Below, in pieces: positions 9,105-21,896 of a stretch of 38,890 bases of DNA. Within the stretch, counting starts at the first letter, position 1, and every line of letters starts with the position of its first letter. The position numbers and the translations under genes are program-made. The notes under the pieces were generated by a model. It was not told the origin of the DNA. It did no database searches and saw nothing but the letters and a program-made list of their open reading frames with translations. The stretch comes from Novosphingobium naphthalenivorans NBRC 102051. Its GTDB lineage: Bacteria; Pseudomonadota; Alphaproteobacteria; Sphingomonadales; Sphingomonadaceae. The stretch spans positions 1 through 38,890 of the forward strand of contig NZ_BCTX01000049.1 of NCBI RefSeq assembly GCF_001590985.1, given 5' to 3'.

Positions 9105-10915
9105 TCTTCCTCGAACAGGCCAGCCAGCTGCTCGATCATCGTGCCGCCAAGCTGCTCGGCGTCCATGATCGTCACGGCCCGGCGGTAGTAACGCGTCACA
9201 TCGTGGCCAATGCCGATAGCGACAAGCTGGACCGGCGATTTCGCCTCGATCCACTCGATAACCTTGCGCAAGTGCGCTTCCAGATAGCCCGCGCTGTTCA
9301 CCGACAGCGTCGAATCGTCCACCGGCGCACCATCGGAAATGACCATCAGGATACGGCGATCCTCCGGCCGGGCCAGCATACGGCTATGCGCCCAGAGCAG
9401 CGCCTCGCCGTCGATGTTTTCCTTGAGCAGACCTTCGCGCATCATCAGGCCCAGATTCTTGCGCGCGCGGCGCCAGGGCTCGTCGGCCTGCTTGTAGACG
9501 ATGTGCCGCAAGTCGTTGAGGCGGCCCGGATGCGCCGGCTTGCCGCTGGCCAGCCAGGTTTCCCGGCTCTGCCCGCCCTTCCAGGCGCGCGTGGTGAAGC
9601 CGAGGATCTCGACTTTCACGCCGCAGCGCTCCAGCGTGCGCGCCAGCACGTCGGCACTGATCGCCGCGATCGAGATCGGGCGCCCGCGCATCGAGCCCGA
9701 ATTGTCGAGCAGCAGCGTGACCACCGTATCCTTGAACTCGACGTCGCGCTCGATCTTGTAGGACAGCGACTGCCCCGGCGAGACGACCACGCGCGCCAGC
9801 CGCGCGGCATCGAGCAGGCCTTCTTCCTGGTCGAAATCCCACGAGCGGTTCTGCTGTGCCATCAGGCGGCGCTGCAGACGGTTGGCGAGCCGGGTGACAA
9901 TGCCCTGAAGCCCCTTGAGCTGCGCATCGAGGTAAGCACGCAGCCGCGTCAGCTCTTCCTCGTCGCACAGTTCGGCGGCGCCAACGACTTCATCGAACGC
10001 TTCGGTAAAGACCTTGTAGTCGAACCCTTCGGGAATATCGGTCCACGGGCGGTTGGGCCGGACGGGCATCATGCCCTCCTCGCCCTCTTCGCCTTCCTGG
10101 CCCTCTTCCATGTCGTCGGAAGCTTCGCCTTCGGACTCGCTCTCGCCCTCATCCTCGCCCTGCGAGGGTTCGGCGGCCATTTCCGAGGGCTGCTGCTCCT
10201 CTCCGGTCTCGTCGCCGTCCTGCTCTTCCTCGGTCTCCTCGTCGCCGTCCATGTCGTCGGATTCGTCGGGCGGCTGCTGAACGTCCTCGGCGCGGGTCAG
10301 TTCGAGGTGCTCCAGCATGTCGAGCGTAAGCGCCTGGAACGCCTTCTGGTCCTCCAGCGAGGTAGCCAGCGCTTCGAAATCGGCGCCGGCCTTGTCCTCG
10401 ATCCACGAGCGGACCATGTCGACGCCGGCCTGCGCTTCGGCCGGAACCGGCTGCCCGGTGAGCTTTTCGCGCAGAAGCAGCGCCAGCGCCGACTGCACCG
10501 GCACACCGTCGGGCGCCTCAGCCCGCGTGATCGGGTCCGAAGCGATGCGCGCCATCAGCGCCGCATCGAGATTCTCGCGCATACCGGGGTAGGCATTGGC
10601 GCCCAGCGCCTCGTACCGGACCGCCTCCACCGCATCGTAGCACGCCCGCGCCGAAGGTTCGGACGGGGCATGGCGCATATGCAGCTTGTCATTGTGATGG
10701 CGCATCTTGAGCGCGAAGCTGTCGGCATAGCCGCGCGCCTGCATCGCCGCCCCGCGCGGCAGGGTGCGTCCCGGCATCGGCACGCGAAAGACATTGCCCG
10801 ACGAGCTGGGGGCGTCGGCCGTCCAGTTGACTTCAATTTCCTTGTCTTGGGCGATGGCGCGGCTGGCGCCTGCGAGGACGGACTTGAAGCGGTCTGCGGG
10901 AGATTCGTCTGACAT
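9101..10915 (-). CDS. cobT: Cobaltochelatase subunit CobT
   Basis: A 604-residue protein with the CobT layout: a folded N-terminal region, a very acidic linker (about residues 220-285, long runs of Glu, Asp, Ser and Gln), and a C-terminal von Willebrand A domain. The VWA MIDAS motif is DNSGSMRG near residue 399. In the aerobic cobalamin pathway CobT forms an AAA+ chaperone complex with CobS that drives cobalt insertion by CobN. The usual adjacent cobS is absent: the upstream 345 bp hold only repeats. Downstream, the nitroreductase and EamA genes overlap by 4 nt each, forming a tight unit. The start ATG at 10915 gives MSDESPAD, fitting the family. Confidence 0.93.
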   Translation of the reverse strand: MSDESPADRFKSVLAGASRAIAQDKEIEVNWTADAPSSSGNVFRVPMPGRTLPRGAAMQARGYADSFALKMRHHNDKLHMRHAPSEPSARACYDAVEAVRYEALGANAYPGMRENLDAALMARIASDPITRAEAPDGVPVQSALALLLREKLTGQPVPAEAQAGVDMVRSWIEDKAGADFEALATSLEDQKAFQALTLDMLEHLELTRAEDVQQPPDESDDMDGDEETEEEQDGDETGEEQQPSEMAAEPSQGEDEGESESEGEASDDMEEGQEGEEGEEGMMPVRPNRPWTDIPEGFDYKVFTEAFDEVVGAAELCDEEELTRLRAYLDAQLKGLQGIVTRLANRLQRRLMAQQNRSWDFDQEEGLLDAARLARVVVSPGQSLSYKIERDVEFKDTVVTLLLDNSGSMRGRPISIAAISADVLARTLERCGVKVEILGFTTRAWKGGQSRETWLASGKPAHPGRLNDLRHIVYKQADEPWRRARKNLGLMMREGLLKENIDGEALLWAHSRMLARPEDRRILMVISDGAPVDDSTLSVNSAGYLEAHLRKVIEWIEAKSPVQLVAIGIGHDVTRYYRRAVTIMDAEQLGGTMIEQLAGLFEEE

Positions 10916-11260
10916 TGCCGCAGTGCCTAGCGCATCGGTGCGGTCGGCTCAAATGGGCGATGTACGAGGCGCGGATTCATAGTGCCCTGCGCGCGGGGGC
11001 TTCGACAAGCTCAGCCTGAGCGGGATTAGAAGGAATTACACCAATTCCGCCCATCCTGAGCCTGCCGAAGGATCATCCTGAGCTTGTCGAAGGATGTTTT
11101 AGCCAGTCACCTGAAACAGAAGTTCGCATCATTATCCCCGTCATCCCCGCGGAGGCGGGGATCCCGCTTCTGCTGCACAGCGTATGAAAAAGCAGCGGGG
11201 CCCCCGCCTCCGCGGGGGCGACGAACTATGAGGTAAACTTCGTTTCCACCACACTAGGGA
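10916..11260. repeat. Repeat-rich intergenic region between tal and cobT
   Basis: No gene is visible in these 345 bp. Two different repeat families are packed here. First, 11000-11020 (CTTCGACAAGCTCAGCC) and 11074-11093 (CCTGAGCTTGTCGAAGG) are inverted to each other, with a third, degenerate copy between them at 11052-11072. Second, 11139-11223 is a long imperfect palindrome: CGTCATCCCCGCGGAGGCGG and onwards pairs with a CCGCCTCCGCGGGGGCGACG arm, and an inner pair adds CTGCT/AGCAG. Both types are known as dispersed intergenic repeats in sphingomonads. On a minus-strand transcript they would fold into strong hairpins after tal, which could end or process the message. Confidence 0.75.
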
Positions 11261-11911
11261 TCAGATCGACTGGCCGGTCTTGGCCCAGTCGGCCAGGAAG
11301 CCTTCGATGCCCTTTTCGGTCAGGACATGCTTGAACAGGCCCTTGATGACGGCCGGCGGCGCAGTCATCACGTCGGCGCCGATCTTGGCCGCCTGGAGCA
11401 CGTGAACGCCGTGGCGGATCGAGGCGACGAGAATCTCGGTCTCGAAGGCGTAGTTGTCGTAGATCAGGCGGATGTCGCTGATCAGGTCCATGCCGTCGAA
11501 GCCGTTGTCATCGTGGCGGCCAACGAAAGGCGAGACGAACGTCGCGCCCGCCTTGGCAGCGAGAAGCGCCTGATTGGCCGAGAAGCACAGGGTCACATTG
11601 ACCATGGTGCCATCGGCCGTCAGCGCCTTGCAGGTCTTGAGGCCCTCGATGGTGAGCGGCACCTTGATGCAGACATTGTCGGCGATCTTGCGCAGCACTT
11701 CGGCCTCGCGCATCATCCCGGCATGGTCGAGCGCGACGACTTCGGCGCTGACCGGGCCATCGACGATGCCGCAGATTTCCTTGGTGACTTCCATGAAATC
11801 ACGCCCGGACTTGGCGATCAGCGAAGGGTTGGTGGTGACGCCGTCGAGCAGGCCGGTCGCGGCCAGTTCCTTGATGTCGTCGATTTCGGCAGTGTCAGCG
11901 AAGAATTTCAT
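11261..11911 (-). CDS. tal: Transaldolase / fructose-6-phosphate aldolase (short type)
   Basis: A 216-residue single-domain TIM-barrel enzyme of the TalC/FSA type. It begins [10 protein letters not shown] and carries the DGVTTNPSL motif near residue 24. The Schiff-base lysine is Lys83 in [15 protein letters not shown] follows. Members move a three-carbon unit between sugar phosphates in the pentose phosphate pathway or act as fructose-6-phosphate aldolase; the sequence alone does not settle which. An AGGA lies 8 nt before the ATG. It stands alone, divergent from priA across about 150 bp and followed downstream by the repeat cluster. Confidence 0.93.
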   Translation of the reverse strand: MKFFADTAEIDDIKELAATGLLDGVTTNPSLIAKSGRDFMEVTKEICGIVDGPVSAEVVALDHAGMMREAEVLRKIADNVCIKVPLTIEGLKTCKALTADGTMVNVTLCFSANQALLAAKAGATFVSPFVGRHDDNGFDGMDLISDIRLIYDNYAFETEILVASIRHGVHVLQAAKIGADVMTAPPAVIKGLFKHVLTEKGIEGFLADWAKTGQSI

Positions 11912-12063
11912 AGTGCGATCCTGAATGGCGAGTCTTGATGCCGCCCTATAAGGACGCGGGCGCAGTGAGGCTAGGGTCTGCCGGGGCAGTGCATGGCTGA
12001 TCCCCAGCCCTGTCGGCGAGCCGCCTTCACGAGGCGCCGCGCCAGTGCCTATATGCCCGGCAG

Positions 12064-14229
12064 ATGAAACGCGTCCGACTCCTCGTCTTCAACGCCGCGC
12101 TGGGCGTGCTGGACTATCGTGTGCCGGAGGGAATGGCGATCGAGTACGGCTCGGTCGTCATAGCCCCGCTCGGCCCGCGGCAGGTGCTCGGCATTGTCTG
12201 GGAAGCAGACCGCCTGAGCGCGCAGGACGTGCCGGAAGCGAAACTGCGCCCGCTGCTCGAAGTCCTGCCGGTCCCGCCGCTGCCCCGGGAATTGCGGCGG
12301 CTGATCGAATGGACCGCCGATTACTATTGCGCGCCGCTGTCCTCCGTCGCCCGCATGGCGCTGGGCAGCATGGCGGCGCTGCGCGGCGGCGGCACGACGA
12401 CCGAATACCGTCTGACCGGCGTCGAACCCGCACGCCTCACGCCGCAGCGCGCCGCCGCGCTCGATGCCCTGCACGGCGAGCAGGCCTCGATCCGCGAACT
12501 GGCCGAACTCGCAAGCGTGTCCGAAGGGGTTCTGCGCGGCATGGTGGGCGCCGGGCTGCTGGAGCCGGTCACAGTCGATCTCGACCGCCCCTACCCCCGC
12601 GCCCGCCCGGAATTCGCGGTTCCCGAACTGAGCGAAGCCCAGCGGGCCGCAGCGGACACGTTCATCGCTGCCGTCCGCGAGCACCATTTCGCGCCGTTCC
12701 TGCTCGACGGCGTAACCGGATCGGGCAAGACCGAATGCTATTTCGAAGCCGTAGCCGAAGCGCTGCGGCTGGGGCGGCAAGTGCTGGTCCTGCTCCCCGA
12801 GATCGCGCTGACGGAGAATTTCCTGCGGCGTTTCGAGCAGCGCTTCGGTGTCCCGCCGGTGCTGTGGCACTCCTCGCTCAAGTCGAGCGAGCGGCGGCGG
12901 GCCTGGCGGGCGATCATCAGCGGCGATGCCCAGGTCGTGGTCGGCGCGCGCTCGGCGCTGTTCCTGCCTTATGCCAGCCTGGGCCTCATCGTCGTCGACG
13001 AAGCGCACGAAGTGTCCTTCAAGCAGGACGACGGCGTGCGCTACAACGCCCGCGACGTGGCCGTGATCCGCGCCAAGTTCGAAAAGATCCCGGTGGTGCT
13101 CGCCAGCGCCACCCCGGCGCTCGAATCGATGCAGCTTGCCGAAGCGGGGATCTACAGGAAGATCGAACTGCCGGACCGCTTCGGCGGGGCCATGCTGCCC
13201 GACATCCGCATTGTCGACTTGCGCCAGGAACCGCCCGAACGCGGCCACTGGATCGCGCCCCGGCTGGTCGAGGAAATGAAGGAGCGGCTGGCGCGCGGCG
13301 AGCAGTCGTTGCTGTTCCTCAACCGGCGCGGCTATGCCCCGCTGACGCTGTGCCGGCACTGCGGCTACCGCTTCCAGTGCCCCAACTGCACCGCCTGGCT
13401 GGTGGAGCACCGGTTCTCGAAGCGTCTCGCCTGCCACCACTGCGGTCATGAAGTACCCGTGCCCGATGTCTGCCCCGAATGCGGCACGGCCGATTGCCTC
13501 GTCGCCTGCGGCCCGGGCGTCGAGCGCATTGCCGACGAAGTGGCCGAGATCCTGCCCGAGGCGCGCACCGCGCTGGTGACATCGGACACGATGAACACGC
13601 CCGAGGCGATCGGCGAATTCGTCGCCAAGGCCGAAGGCGGGGCGATCGACGTGATCATCGGCACCCAGCTTGTCACCAAAGGATACCACTTCCCCGAACT
13701 GACACTGGTGGGGGTGATCGACGCCGATCTCGGCCTCGAAGGCGGCGACTTGCGTGCGGCCGAGCGGACCTATCAGCAGATCGCCCAAGTCGCCGGGCGC
13801 GCCGGGCGCGGGGAAAAGCCCGGCGAAGTGCTGATCCAGACCCGTCATCCCGAGGCGGCCGTGATCGCCGCACTTGCCAACGGCGACCGTGATGCCTTCT
13901 ACGCCGCCGAGACCGAAGCGCGCCGCGATGCCTGTGCGCCCCCTTTCGGGCGCTGGGCGGCCATCATCGTCAGTTCGGAAGATCAGGCCGAAGCCCTCGC
14001 CGCAGCCCGCGCCATCGGCGGCACTGCGCCCAACCTGCCGGACATGCTGGTGCTGGGCCCTGCCCCCGCACCGCTATCCCTGCTGCGCGGACGCCACCGC
14101 TTCCGCCTGCTGATCAATGCCCGGCGCTCGGCGGAACTGCAAAAGGCCCTGCGCGACTGGCTGGAGCCCTTGCAGTTTCCCAAGGGCGTGCGCGTCAATA
14201 TCGACGTCGACCCCTACAGCTTCGTGTAA
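12064..14229 (+). CDS. priA: Primosomal replication restart helicase PriA
   Basis: A 721-residue superfamily 2 helicase. After the N-terminal 3'-DNA-binding region come Walker [10 protein letters not shown] (about residues 216-224) and a DEAH box near 312 ([15 protein letters not shown]). Two groups of zinc-binding cysteines ([13 protein letters not shown], then CHHCG...CPECG) lie around residues 437-480. Helicase motifs V/VI follow, including [12 protein letters not shown] and QVAGRAGRG. PriA recognises stalled forks and reloads the replicative helicase. The length is normal. It is divergent from tal and lies 25 nt before the thioesterase gene. The ATG at 12064 gives the expected [10 protein letters not shown] start, though the Shine-Dalgarno site is weak. 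Confidence 0.97.
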   Translation: MKRVRLLVFNAALGVLDYRVPEGMAIEYGSVVIAPLGPRQVLGIVWEADRLSAQDVPEAKLRPLLEVLPVPPLPRELRRLIEWTADYYCAPLSSVARMALGSMAALRGGGTTTEYRLTGVEPARLTPQRAAALDALHGEQASIRELAELASVSEGVLRGMVGAGLLEPVTVDLDRPYPRARPEFAVPELSEAQRAAADTFIAAVREHHFAPFLLDGVTGSGKTECYFEAVAEALRLGRQVLVLLPEIALTENFLRRFEQRFGVPPVLWHSSLKSSERRRAWRAIISGDAQVVVGARSALFLPYASLGLIVVDEAHEVSFKQDDGVRYNARDVAVIRAKFEKIPVVLASATPALESMQLAEAGIYRKIELPDRFGGAMLPDIRIVDLRQEPPERGHWIAPRLVEEMKERLARGEQSLLFLNRRGYAPLTLCRHCGYRFQCPNCTAWLVEHRFSKRLACHHCGHEVPVPDVCPECGTADCLVACGPGVERIADEVAEILPEARTALVTSDTMNTPEAIGEFVAKAEGGAIDVIIGTQLVTKGYHFPELTLVGVIDADLGLEGGDLRAAERTYQQIAQVAGRAGRGEKPGEVLIQTRHPEAAVIAALANGDRDAFYAAETEARRDACAPPFGRWAAIIVSSEDQAEALAAARAIGGTAPNLPDMLVLGPAPAPLSLLRGRHRFRLLINARRSAELQKALRDWLEPLQFPKGVRVNIDVDPYSFV

Positions 14230-14254
14230 AACGGGATCCCGGTAAAGGAACGCA

Positions 14255-14689
14255 ATGAGTATCTGGTTCGCTGAAACGATCGACCTGGCAAAAATCAACG
14301 CCATGGGCGCGCCAACAATGCCGGGTTTTCTGGGCATCGAGTTCACGGACATCGGCGACAACTGGCTGCGCGCGCACATGCCGGTAGGCCCGCGCGTCCA
14401 TCAGCCCTGGGGCCGGCTGCACGGCGGAGGCTCCGTCACTCTGGCCGAGACGGCAGCGTCAGTGGGCGCCATGCTCACGCTCGACCCCGCGCAAAAAGCC
14501 GCCGTCGGCATGGAAATCAACGCCAATCATATCCGGCCCGTACGCGACGGCCATGTCTTCGCCGTCGCGACCGCCGAAGCGATCGGGCGCACCTCGCAAG
14601 TCTGGAGCGTGCGCATCATCGATGAAGCCGATCGCCTGATCTGCATCTCGCGCGTCACCATGGCGGTCATCGACATCGCGCGGGCGTAA
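14255..14689 (+). CDS. PaaI-type hotdog thioesterase
   Basis: A 144-residue hotdog-fold protein of the PaaI thioesterase family. The HGGGSVTLAET segment near residue 55 is the helix that carries the family's HGG motif, followed by MEINANHIRPVRDG. Relatives hydrolyse acyl- or aryl-CoA thioesters, often to free CoA from dead-end products. AAGGAA lies 6 nt before the ATG, and the gene starts 25 nt after priA, so co-transcription is likely although there is no clear functional link. The substrate is unknown. Confidence 0.85.
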   Translation: MSIWFAETIDLAKINAMGAPTMPGFLGIEFTDIGDNWLRAHMPVGPRVHQPWGRLHGGGSVTLAETAASVGAMLTLDPAQKAAVGMEINANHIRPVRDGHVFAVATAEAIGRTSQVWSVRIIDEADRLICISRVTMAVIDIARA

Positions 14690-14706
14690 GACACCCCTGA
14701 CGGGTC

Positions 14707-15747
14707 TCAGCTTCCCGCCCCGCTCTCTCGGGCCAGCAGTTCGCGCTTGATGTCGAGGCCATAGGCATAGCCGCCCAGCGACCCGTCGGTGCGAATCACG
14801 CGGTGGCAGGGGATCAGCACCGCGACATTGTTCGCGCCGTTGGCCGAGCCGGCCGCCCGCACTGCCCCCGGCTTGCCGACCGCCGCCGCGATCTGCGCGT
14901 AGGAGCGGGTCTCGCCGGCCGGAATGCGCTGCAGTTCGCGCCAGACCGCTTCCTGAAAGGCAGTGCCCTGAACATCGAGCGGGATCGCCCGACTGTCTCC
15001 GGGCTGCTCGACGGCGGACACCACCTCGGCAAGAAGGCGGGCGAATTCCTCTCCGCCTTCCACTAGCTTCGCCTGCGGAAAGCGCTTGCTCAGCTCTTCC
15101 CGGCCTTCTGCGAAGGAGAGACGGCAAACCCCCTTCCTGGTCGCGGCCACCAGCATTGGCCCGAGCGTGGTCTCCACCACCGCCCAGTGGATCGTCACGC
15201 CCCGTCCGCCATCCCGCCACGCGGAAGGTGCCATACCCATTCTCCCTTCGCTTGCCTCGTAGAAGCGCGACGAGGCACCGAAACCGGCTTCATAGATCGC
15301 CTCGGTCACGCTCGCCCCCGCGCTCAGCGCTTCGCCCGCCCGCTCGACGCGGCGGGCGCGCAGGAATTGCGCGGGCGACAATCCGACCGCGCGCTTGAAC
15401 ATGCGCTGGAAATGCGCCAGGCTATACCCGACCTGCCCCGCGAGATCCGCCAGCGCCGGAGCTTCCTCGGCCTGTTCCAGCAGTTCGATCGCGCGTGAGA
15501 CCGCCGCTTCATCGCGCGAGACATCGTTCGGCCGGCATCGCAGGCACGGACGCAGCCCCTCCGCCTCCGCTTCGGCCGCGCCGGTGAAGAACCGGACGTT
15601 CTCCCGCCGGGGGTGACGCGCCGAACAGGACGGGCGGCAATAGATTCCCGTCGTCAGCACGCCCGTCACGAAGCGCCCGTCGAAAGCGCGGTCGCGCGCC
15701 AGGACGGCCTGCCAGGCCCGGTCATCGTCAAGTGTCATGGTTGTCAT
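14707..15747 (-). CDS. ada: Bifunctional DNA alkylation repair protein/regulator Ada
   Basis: A 346-residue three-part Ada protein. The N-terminal zinc domain has Cys37, Cys41, Cys68 and Cys71, each one position from the E. coli ligands; the first takes methyl groups from phosphotriesters. An AraC-type helix-turn-helix follows (about 85-180, QVGYSLAHFQRMFKRAVGLSP). The C-terminal O6-alkylguanine-DNA methyltransferase has its active Cys314 in IPCHRVI. Methylated Ada is known to activate its own promoter and other repair genes. The frame stays open to 16056, but that part is antisense to the DUF1203 gene; the start is ATG 15747 or 15738. It lies 16 nt downstream of the DUF1203 gene, likely in one transcript. 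Confidence 0.95.
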   Translation of the reverse strand: MTTMTLDDDRAWQAVLARDRAFDGRFVTGVLTTGIYCRPSCSARHPRRENVRFFTGAAEAEAEGLRPCLRCRPNDVSRDEAAVSRAIELLEQAEEAPALADLAGQVGYSLAHFQRMFKRAVGLSPAQFLRARRVERAGEALSAGASVTEAIYEAGFGASSRFYEASEGRMGMAPSAWRDGGRGVTIHWAVVETTLGPMLVAATRKGVCRLSFAEGREELSKRFPQAKLVEGGEEFARLLAEVVSAVEQPGDSRAIPLDVQGTAFQEAVWRELQRIPAGETRSYAQIAAAVGKPGAVRAAGSANGANNVAVLIPCHRVIRTDGSLGGYAYGLDIKRELLARESGAGS

Positions 15748-15763
15748 ATCCAAGCTGCCGTAT

Positions 15764-16240
15764 CTAGGCGCCATCCCCGTGGCGGTCGATCCGCGCCGCG
15801 AAACAGCCATAGGCCGCATTGTGCGCATGGATGCACGCAATCTGTGGATTTTCAAACAAGGCGCGAATCTTGTCCTCCGCCTCGCCTGGCACCGCCAGTT
15901 CCGCATCGCACAGCATTCCTTGCGCATCGAACCCGCGCAGGGAAAGCGGACGCCCTTCGAAGACTGGCGGCAGGCAATCGATCCAGGGCTCCGGCTCCGG
16001 CGCCTGCTCGCGGACATATATCGCATAGGCGGTACGATAAGGATTTGCGACATCATGGCTCACATAGTGAAGCAGAATCAAACTTTCTCCCGCACGCGCA
16101 TCCTCAAGACTGATGCGGCAGGGAAAGCCCCGGTCCGCGTCCGCAATCACGCGCTGCGCGCCGCTGCGCGCAAGTTCTTCGGGCTTCATGGCAAAATATT
16201 GCGTGAAAGCCTCGCGCGGTAATCCCTTGATTCTAAACAT
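15764..16240 (-). CDS. DUF1203 domain-containing protein
   Basis: A 158-residue soluble protein that I recognise as DUF1203 by its pattern: [12 protein letters not shown] at the start, a central [12 protein letters not shown] and LLHY segment, and a C-terminal [18 protein letters not shown]. No catalytic function is established for this family. The ATG at 16240 is preferred over an upstream in-frame extension because AGGAG lies 9 nt before it and family members begin with MF-I-GL. It is the first gene of a likely two-gene unit with ada, divergent from the atp operon, so it may be linked to the alkylation response; this is inference. Confidence 0.8.
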   Translation of the reverse strand: MFRIKGLPREAFTQYFAMKPEELARSGAQRVIADADRGFPCRISLEDARAGESLILLHYVSHDVANPYRTAYAIYVREQAPEPEPWIDCLPPVFEGRPLSLRGFDAQGMLCDAELAVPGEAEDKIRALFENPQIACIHAHNAAYGCFAARIDRHGDGA

Positions 16241-16359
16241 CGCGGACGACTCCTGTTTGGTGTTGCCCGAAGGTATTGCGCTCGGGAGGCCGGCCCGCTT
16301 CCCGCCTGTTGCTTTCAAACCTCACCCGCGACCTTTGTCGGAAGGCGTCAAGCACTGCC

Positions 16360-16388
16360 TTGCATCGCAACAATATCGTCGCTATGCG
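16360..16388 (+). promoter_or_regulatory. Candidate atp operon promoter
   Basis: TTGCAT at 16360-16365 and TATGCG at 16383-16388 are separated by 17 nt, in the intergenic region between the divergent DUF1203 and atpH genes. Position and spacing fit a housekeeping promoter about 84 nt upstream of the atpH start. The -10 match is partial, so this is only a suggestion. Confidence 0.25.
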
Positions 16389-16471
16389 CGCCCCGTCTGC
16401 GGGCCGGGGGGCACGATGCAGCTTCGCGCCCCATAGTGCCTCAGCCCACCCGATGTAAGGATAGGACACGC

Positions 16472-18569
<2,098 letters not shown>

Positions 18570-18627
18570 GACTGATCTGACATCATCCTCCGGCTCCGGC
18601 CGGAGGGGATGAAACGGAGAGAAACGA

Positions 18628-19503
18628 GTGGCTTCGCTCAAGGAACTCAAAGGCCGCATCAACTCGGTCAAATCGACCCAGAAGATCACCAAGGCCAAGC
18701 AGATGGTCGCTGCGGCCAAGCTGCGCAAGGCGCAGGCGGCCGCTGAATCCGCACGCCCCTATGCCGCGCGTCTCGCCGAGGTGATGGGCTCGCTGGCCAG
18801 CAAGATCACGGTCTCGGCAAACAGCCCCAAGCTGCTTGCCGGCACCGGCAGCGATCAGGTTCACCTGCTCGTCGTGGCCAACTCGGACAAGGGCCTGTGC
18901 GGCGCTTTCAACTCCAACATCGTCCGCGCCGCGCGCGCCAAGGCGAAGGAGCTGGAAGGCCAGGGCAAGACCGTGCTGTTCTACCTCATCGGCCGCAAGG
19001 GCCGTGCGGTGATCAAGCGCGAATTCCCCACGCAGATCGCGCACATGTTCGACACCACCGGCGTGCGTGAAGCCGGCTTCAACGAAGCCGAACAGGTCGC
19101 CGACGAACTCGTCGCCATGTACGAGCAGGGCAAGTTCGACATCGCCCACCTGTTCTATGCAAAGTTCCGTTCTGCCCTGGTCCAGGAACCGACCAGCCAG
19201 CAGATCATCCCCGTCCCCGCGCCCACCGGCGCGGCCAAGGGCGGCGATGCGGTGACCGAGTACGAGCCGGAAGAGGAAGAAATCCTCGCCGCGCTGCTGC
19301 CGCGCTACCTGAAGACCCAGCTCTTCGGTGCGCTGCTGGAGAACGCCGCGTCCGAACAGGGTGCGTCGATGACCGCCATGGATAACGCGACGCGCAACGC
19401 GGGTGACCTGATCAACAAGCTCACCATCCAGTACAACCGCAGCCGTCAGGCCGCGATCACCACCGAACTCGTTGAAATCATTGCTGGCGCGGAAGCGCTG
19501 TAG
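18628..19503 (+). CDS. atpG: ATP synthase F1 subunit gamma
   Basis: The 291-residue central rotor shaft of F1. The N-terminal coiled-coil helix ([29 protein letters not shown]) and the C-terminal helix ([41 protein letters not shown]) are both present, with the Rossmann-like [11 protein letters not shown] domain between. An insertion rich in Glu and Pro (about 190-225) occupies the region where alphaproteobacterial gamma subunits vary. The start codon is GTG at 18628 behind GGAG. The last codons and stop are repeated 33 nt downstream (see the direct repeat at 19486-19536). Confidence 0.98.
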   Translation: MASLKELKGRINSVKSTQKITKAKQMVAAAKLRKAQAAAESARPYAARLAEVMGSLASKITVSANSPKLLAGTGSDQVHLLVVANSDKGLCGAFNSNIVRAARAKAKELEGQGKTVLFYLIGRKGRAVIKREFPTQIAHMFDTTGVREAGFNEAEQVADELVAMYEQGKFDIAHLFYAKFRSALVQEPTSQQIIPVPAPTGAAKGGDAVTEYEPEEEEILAALLPRYLKTQLFGALLENAASEQGASMTAMDNATRNAGDLINKLTIQYNRSRQAAITTELVEIIAGAEAL

Positions 19504-19536
19504 CAACATCTAACCGCGGGCGCGGAAGCGCTCTAA
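19486..19536 (+). repeat. 33-nt-offset direct repeat at the atpG 3' end
   Basis: GGCGCGGAAGCGCT at 19486-19499 recurs at 19519-19532. The first copy reads GCG GAA GCG CTG TAG and forms the end of atpG; the second, exactly 33 nt later and in the same frame, reads GCG GAA GCG CTC TAA. It looks like the remnant of a tandem duplication of the atpG 3' end within the atpG-atpD gap. Confidence 0.7.
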
Positions 19537-21018
<1,482 letters not shown>

Positions 21019-21022
21019 GATC

Positions 21023-21280
21023 ATGGCCCTTCACTTCGAACTCGTCACGCCGGCGAAGCTCGTTCGGTCCGAGGACGTCCACATGGTGGTCGTCCCCGGT
21101 ACGGAAGGCGAGTTCGGCGTGCTGGCGGGCCATGCGCCCTTCATGTCGACGATCGCCGACGGCGCGCTGAAGGTCTACAAGACCGAGAACGGCGCCCCCG
21201 AAGAGATCAGGATCACCGGCGGTTTCGCCGAAGTGGGTGATGCCGGCCTCACCGTGCTTGCGGAGCACGTCGAAGCCTGA
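21023..21280 (+). CDS. atpC: ATP synthase F1 subunit epsilon, short form
   Basis: An 85-residue epsilon subunit. It aligns with the N-terminal beta-sandwich of the family ([22 protein letters not shown], then [15 protein letters not shown] and a GGFAEV strand) but stops right after the last strand (TVLAEHVEA). The C-terminal two-helix hairpin that inhibits F1 in E. coli and Bacillus is missing; full-length relatives have about 130-140 residues. The stop is followed at once by the operon terminator, with no trace of a frameshifted remainder. The protein should still couple gamma to the c-ring but cannot inhibit through its C-terminus. Other alphaproteobacteria use a zeta subunit for inhibition; none is encoded here. 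Confidence 0.95.
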   Translation: MALHFELVTPAKLVRSEDVHMVVVPGTEGEFGVLAGHAPFMSTIADGALKVYKTENGAPEEIRITGGFAEVGDAGLTVLAEHVEA

Positions 21281-21302
21281 CCGCTTGCTGAAAGCGTTTC
21301 AA

Positions 21303-21346
21303 CGAAGGGGCGTCGCCGGGAAACCGGCGGCGCCCCTTCGCTTTTG
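21303..21346 (+). terminator. Intrinsic terminator of the atp operon
   Basis: A stem of CGAAGGGGCG-T-CGCCGG pairs with CCGGCG-G-CGCCCCTTCG around a GAAA-type loop and is followed by CTTTT. It starts 22 nt after the atpC stop. The very strong GC stem and T-run make this a convincing rho-independent terminator. Confidence 0.92.
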
Positions 21347-21361
21347 GCGGAACGCTTGCGC

Positions 21362-21468
21362 CTAGAGCCGCTCCGGTTCAGATTGAACCAGACCGGCTCT
21401 GGGAAATTCTTTGTTTGCCGTGATTTCCGAGCCGGCAGGTAATTCCACCTGCCTCGAAATCACTCTAG
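21362..21468. repeat. Composite 107-bp double-hairpin repeat
   Basis: The element is bounded by CTAGAG (21362-21367) and its complement CTCTAG (21463-21468). Inside are two hairpins. The first pairs AGAGCCG with CGGCTCT and GGTTCA (21375-21380) with TGAACC (21384-21389). The second pairs GTGATTTC (21420-21427) with GAAATCAC (21456-21463) and GGCAGGT with ACCTGCC. This organisation is typical of dispersed repeat elements rather than a gene-specific signal. The stop codon of the adjacent HNH gene lies inside it. Confidence 0.75.
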
Positions 21469-21743
21469 CGGCGGCGTGCCGTGGGCGCGTGGAAGTCGGC
21501 CGGCTTTCCCGCCACCCATCGCACGAAGCGGCGGATGTCCTCGGATTGCAGCAAGGCCTCCGCGCTCGCCGTCATCCGGGCAAGTTCGGCATTGGAAAAC
21601 CGGGCATGGATCGTGCGGTGGCAGATCGGATGAAGCGGCACTGTCTCGCGCCCGCCGCGGCTTTTCGGAACCGGATGATGCCATTCGATCCGGCGCCCCA
21701 GCGGCCGTGCACATAGCCAGCATGTTCCTGTCTGCACCGTCAC
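21465..21743 (-). CDS. Small HNH endonuclease-like protein
   Basis: A 92-residue protein with a compact HNH signature: CWLC near residue 9, then WHHPVPKSRGG and HPICHRTIH. The two CxxC-like pairs would bind structural zinc and the histidines the catalytic metal. HNH proteins of this size nick or cut DNA; the role of this one is unknown. Translation probably starts at GTG 21743, with AGGGA about 9 nt upstream. Its C-terminal Arg run and TAG stop fall at the edge of the palindromic repeat, so the natural 3' end may have been replaced. It lies alone between the atp operon and cpaF, on the opposite strand. Confidence 0.75.
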   Translation of the reverse strand: MTVQTGTCWLCARPLGRRIEWHHPVPKSRGGRETVPLHPICHRTIHARFSNAELARMTASAEALLQSEDIRRFVRWVAGKPADFHAPTARRR

Positions 21744-21896
21744 GGTTCTTTTCCCTTACTCCGATTGCCGGCCCCGAAACCTGCAGATCCGGTGCCGCCA
21801 TTAGGAAGTTATCAAAGTTTCAACCTTAATGATCTGCCCAAGTGCAATGGATCACACCCGGTCCGGGGCCGGGCGCTGAAAGAGGTTGGATTTCTT

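Noticed and set aside
12049..13848. 599-codon minus-strand frame across priA
   Set aside because: Shadow of priA with no domain; priA motifs and codon use are convincing on the plus strand.
14707..16056. Longer Ada of 449 residues
   Set aside because: The extra 103 residues are antisense to the DUF1203 gene and are Arg/Ser-rich without homology; the normal Ada start is at 15747 or 15738.
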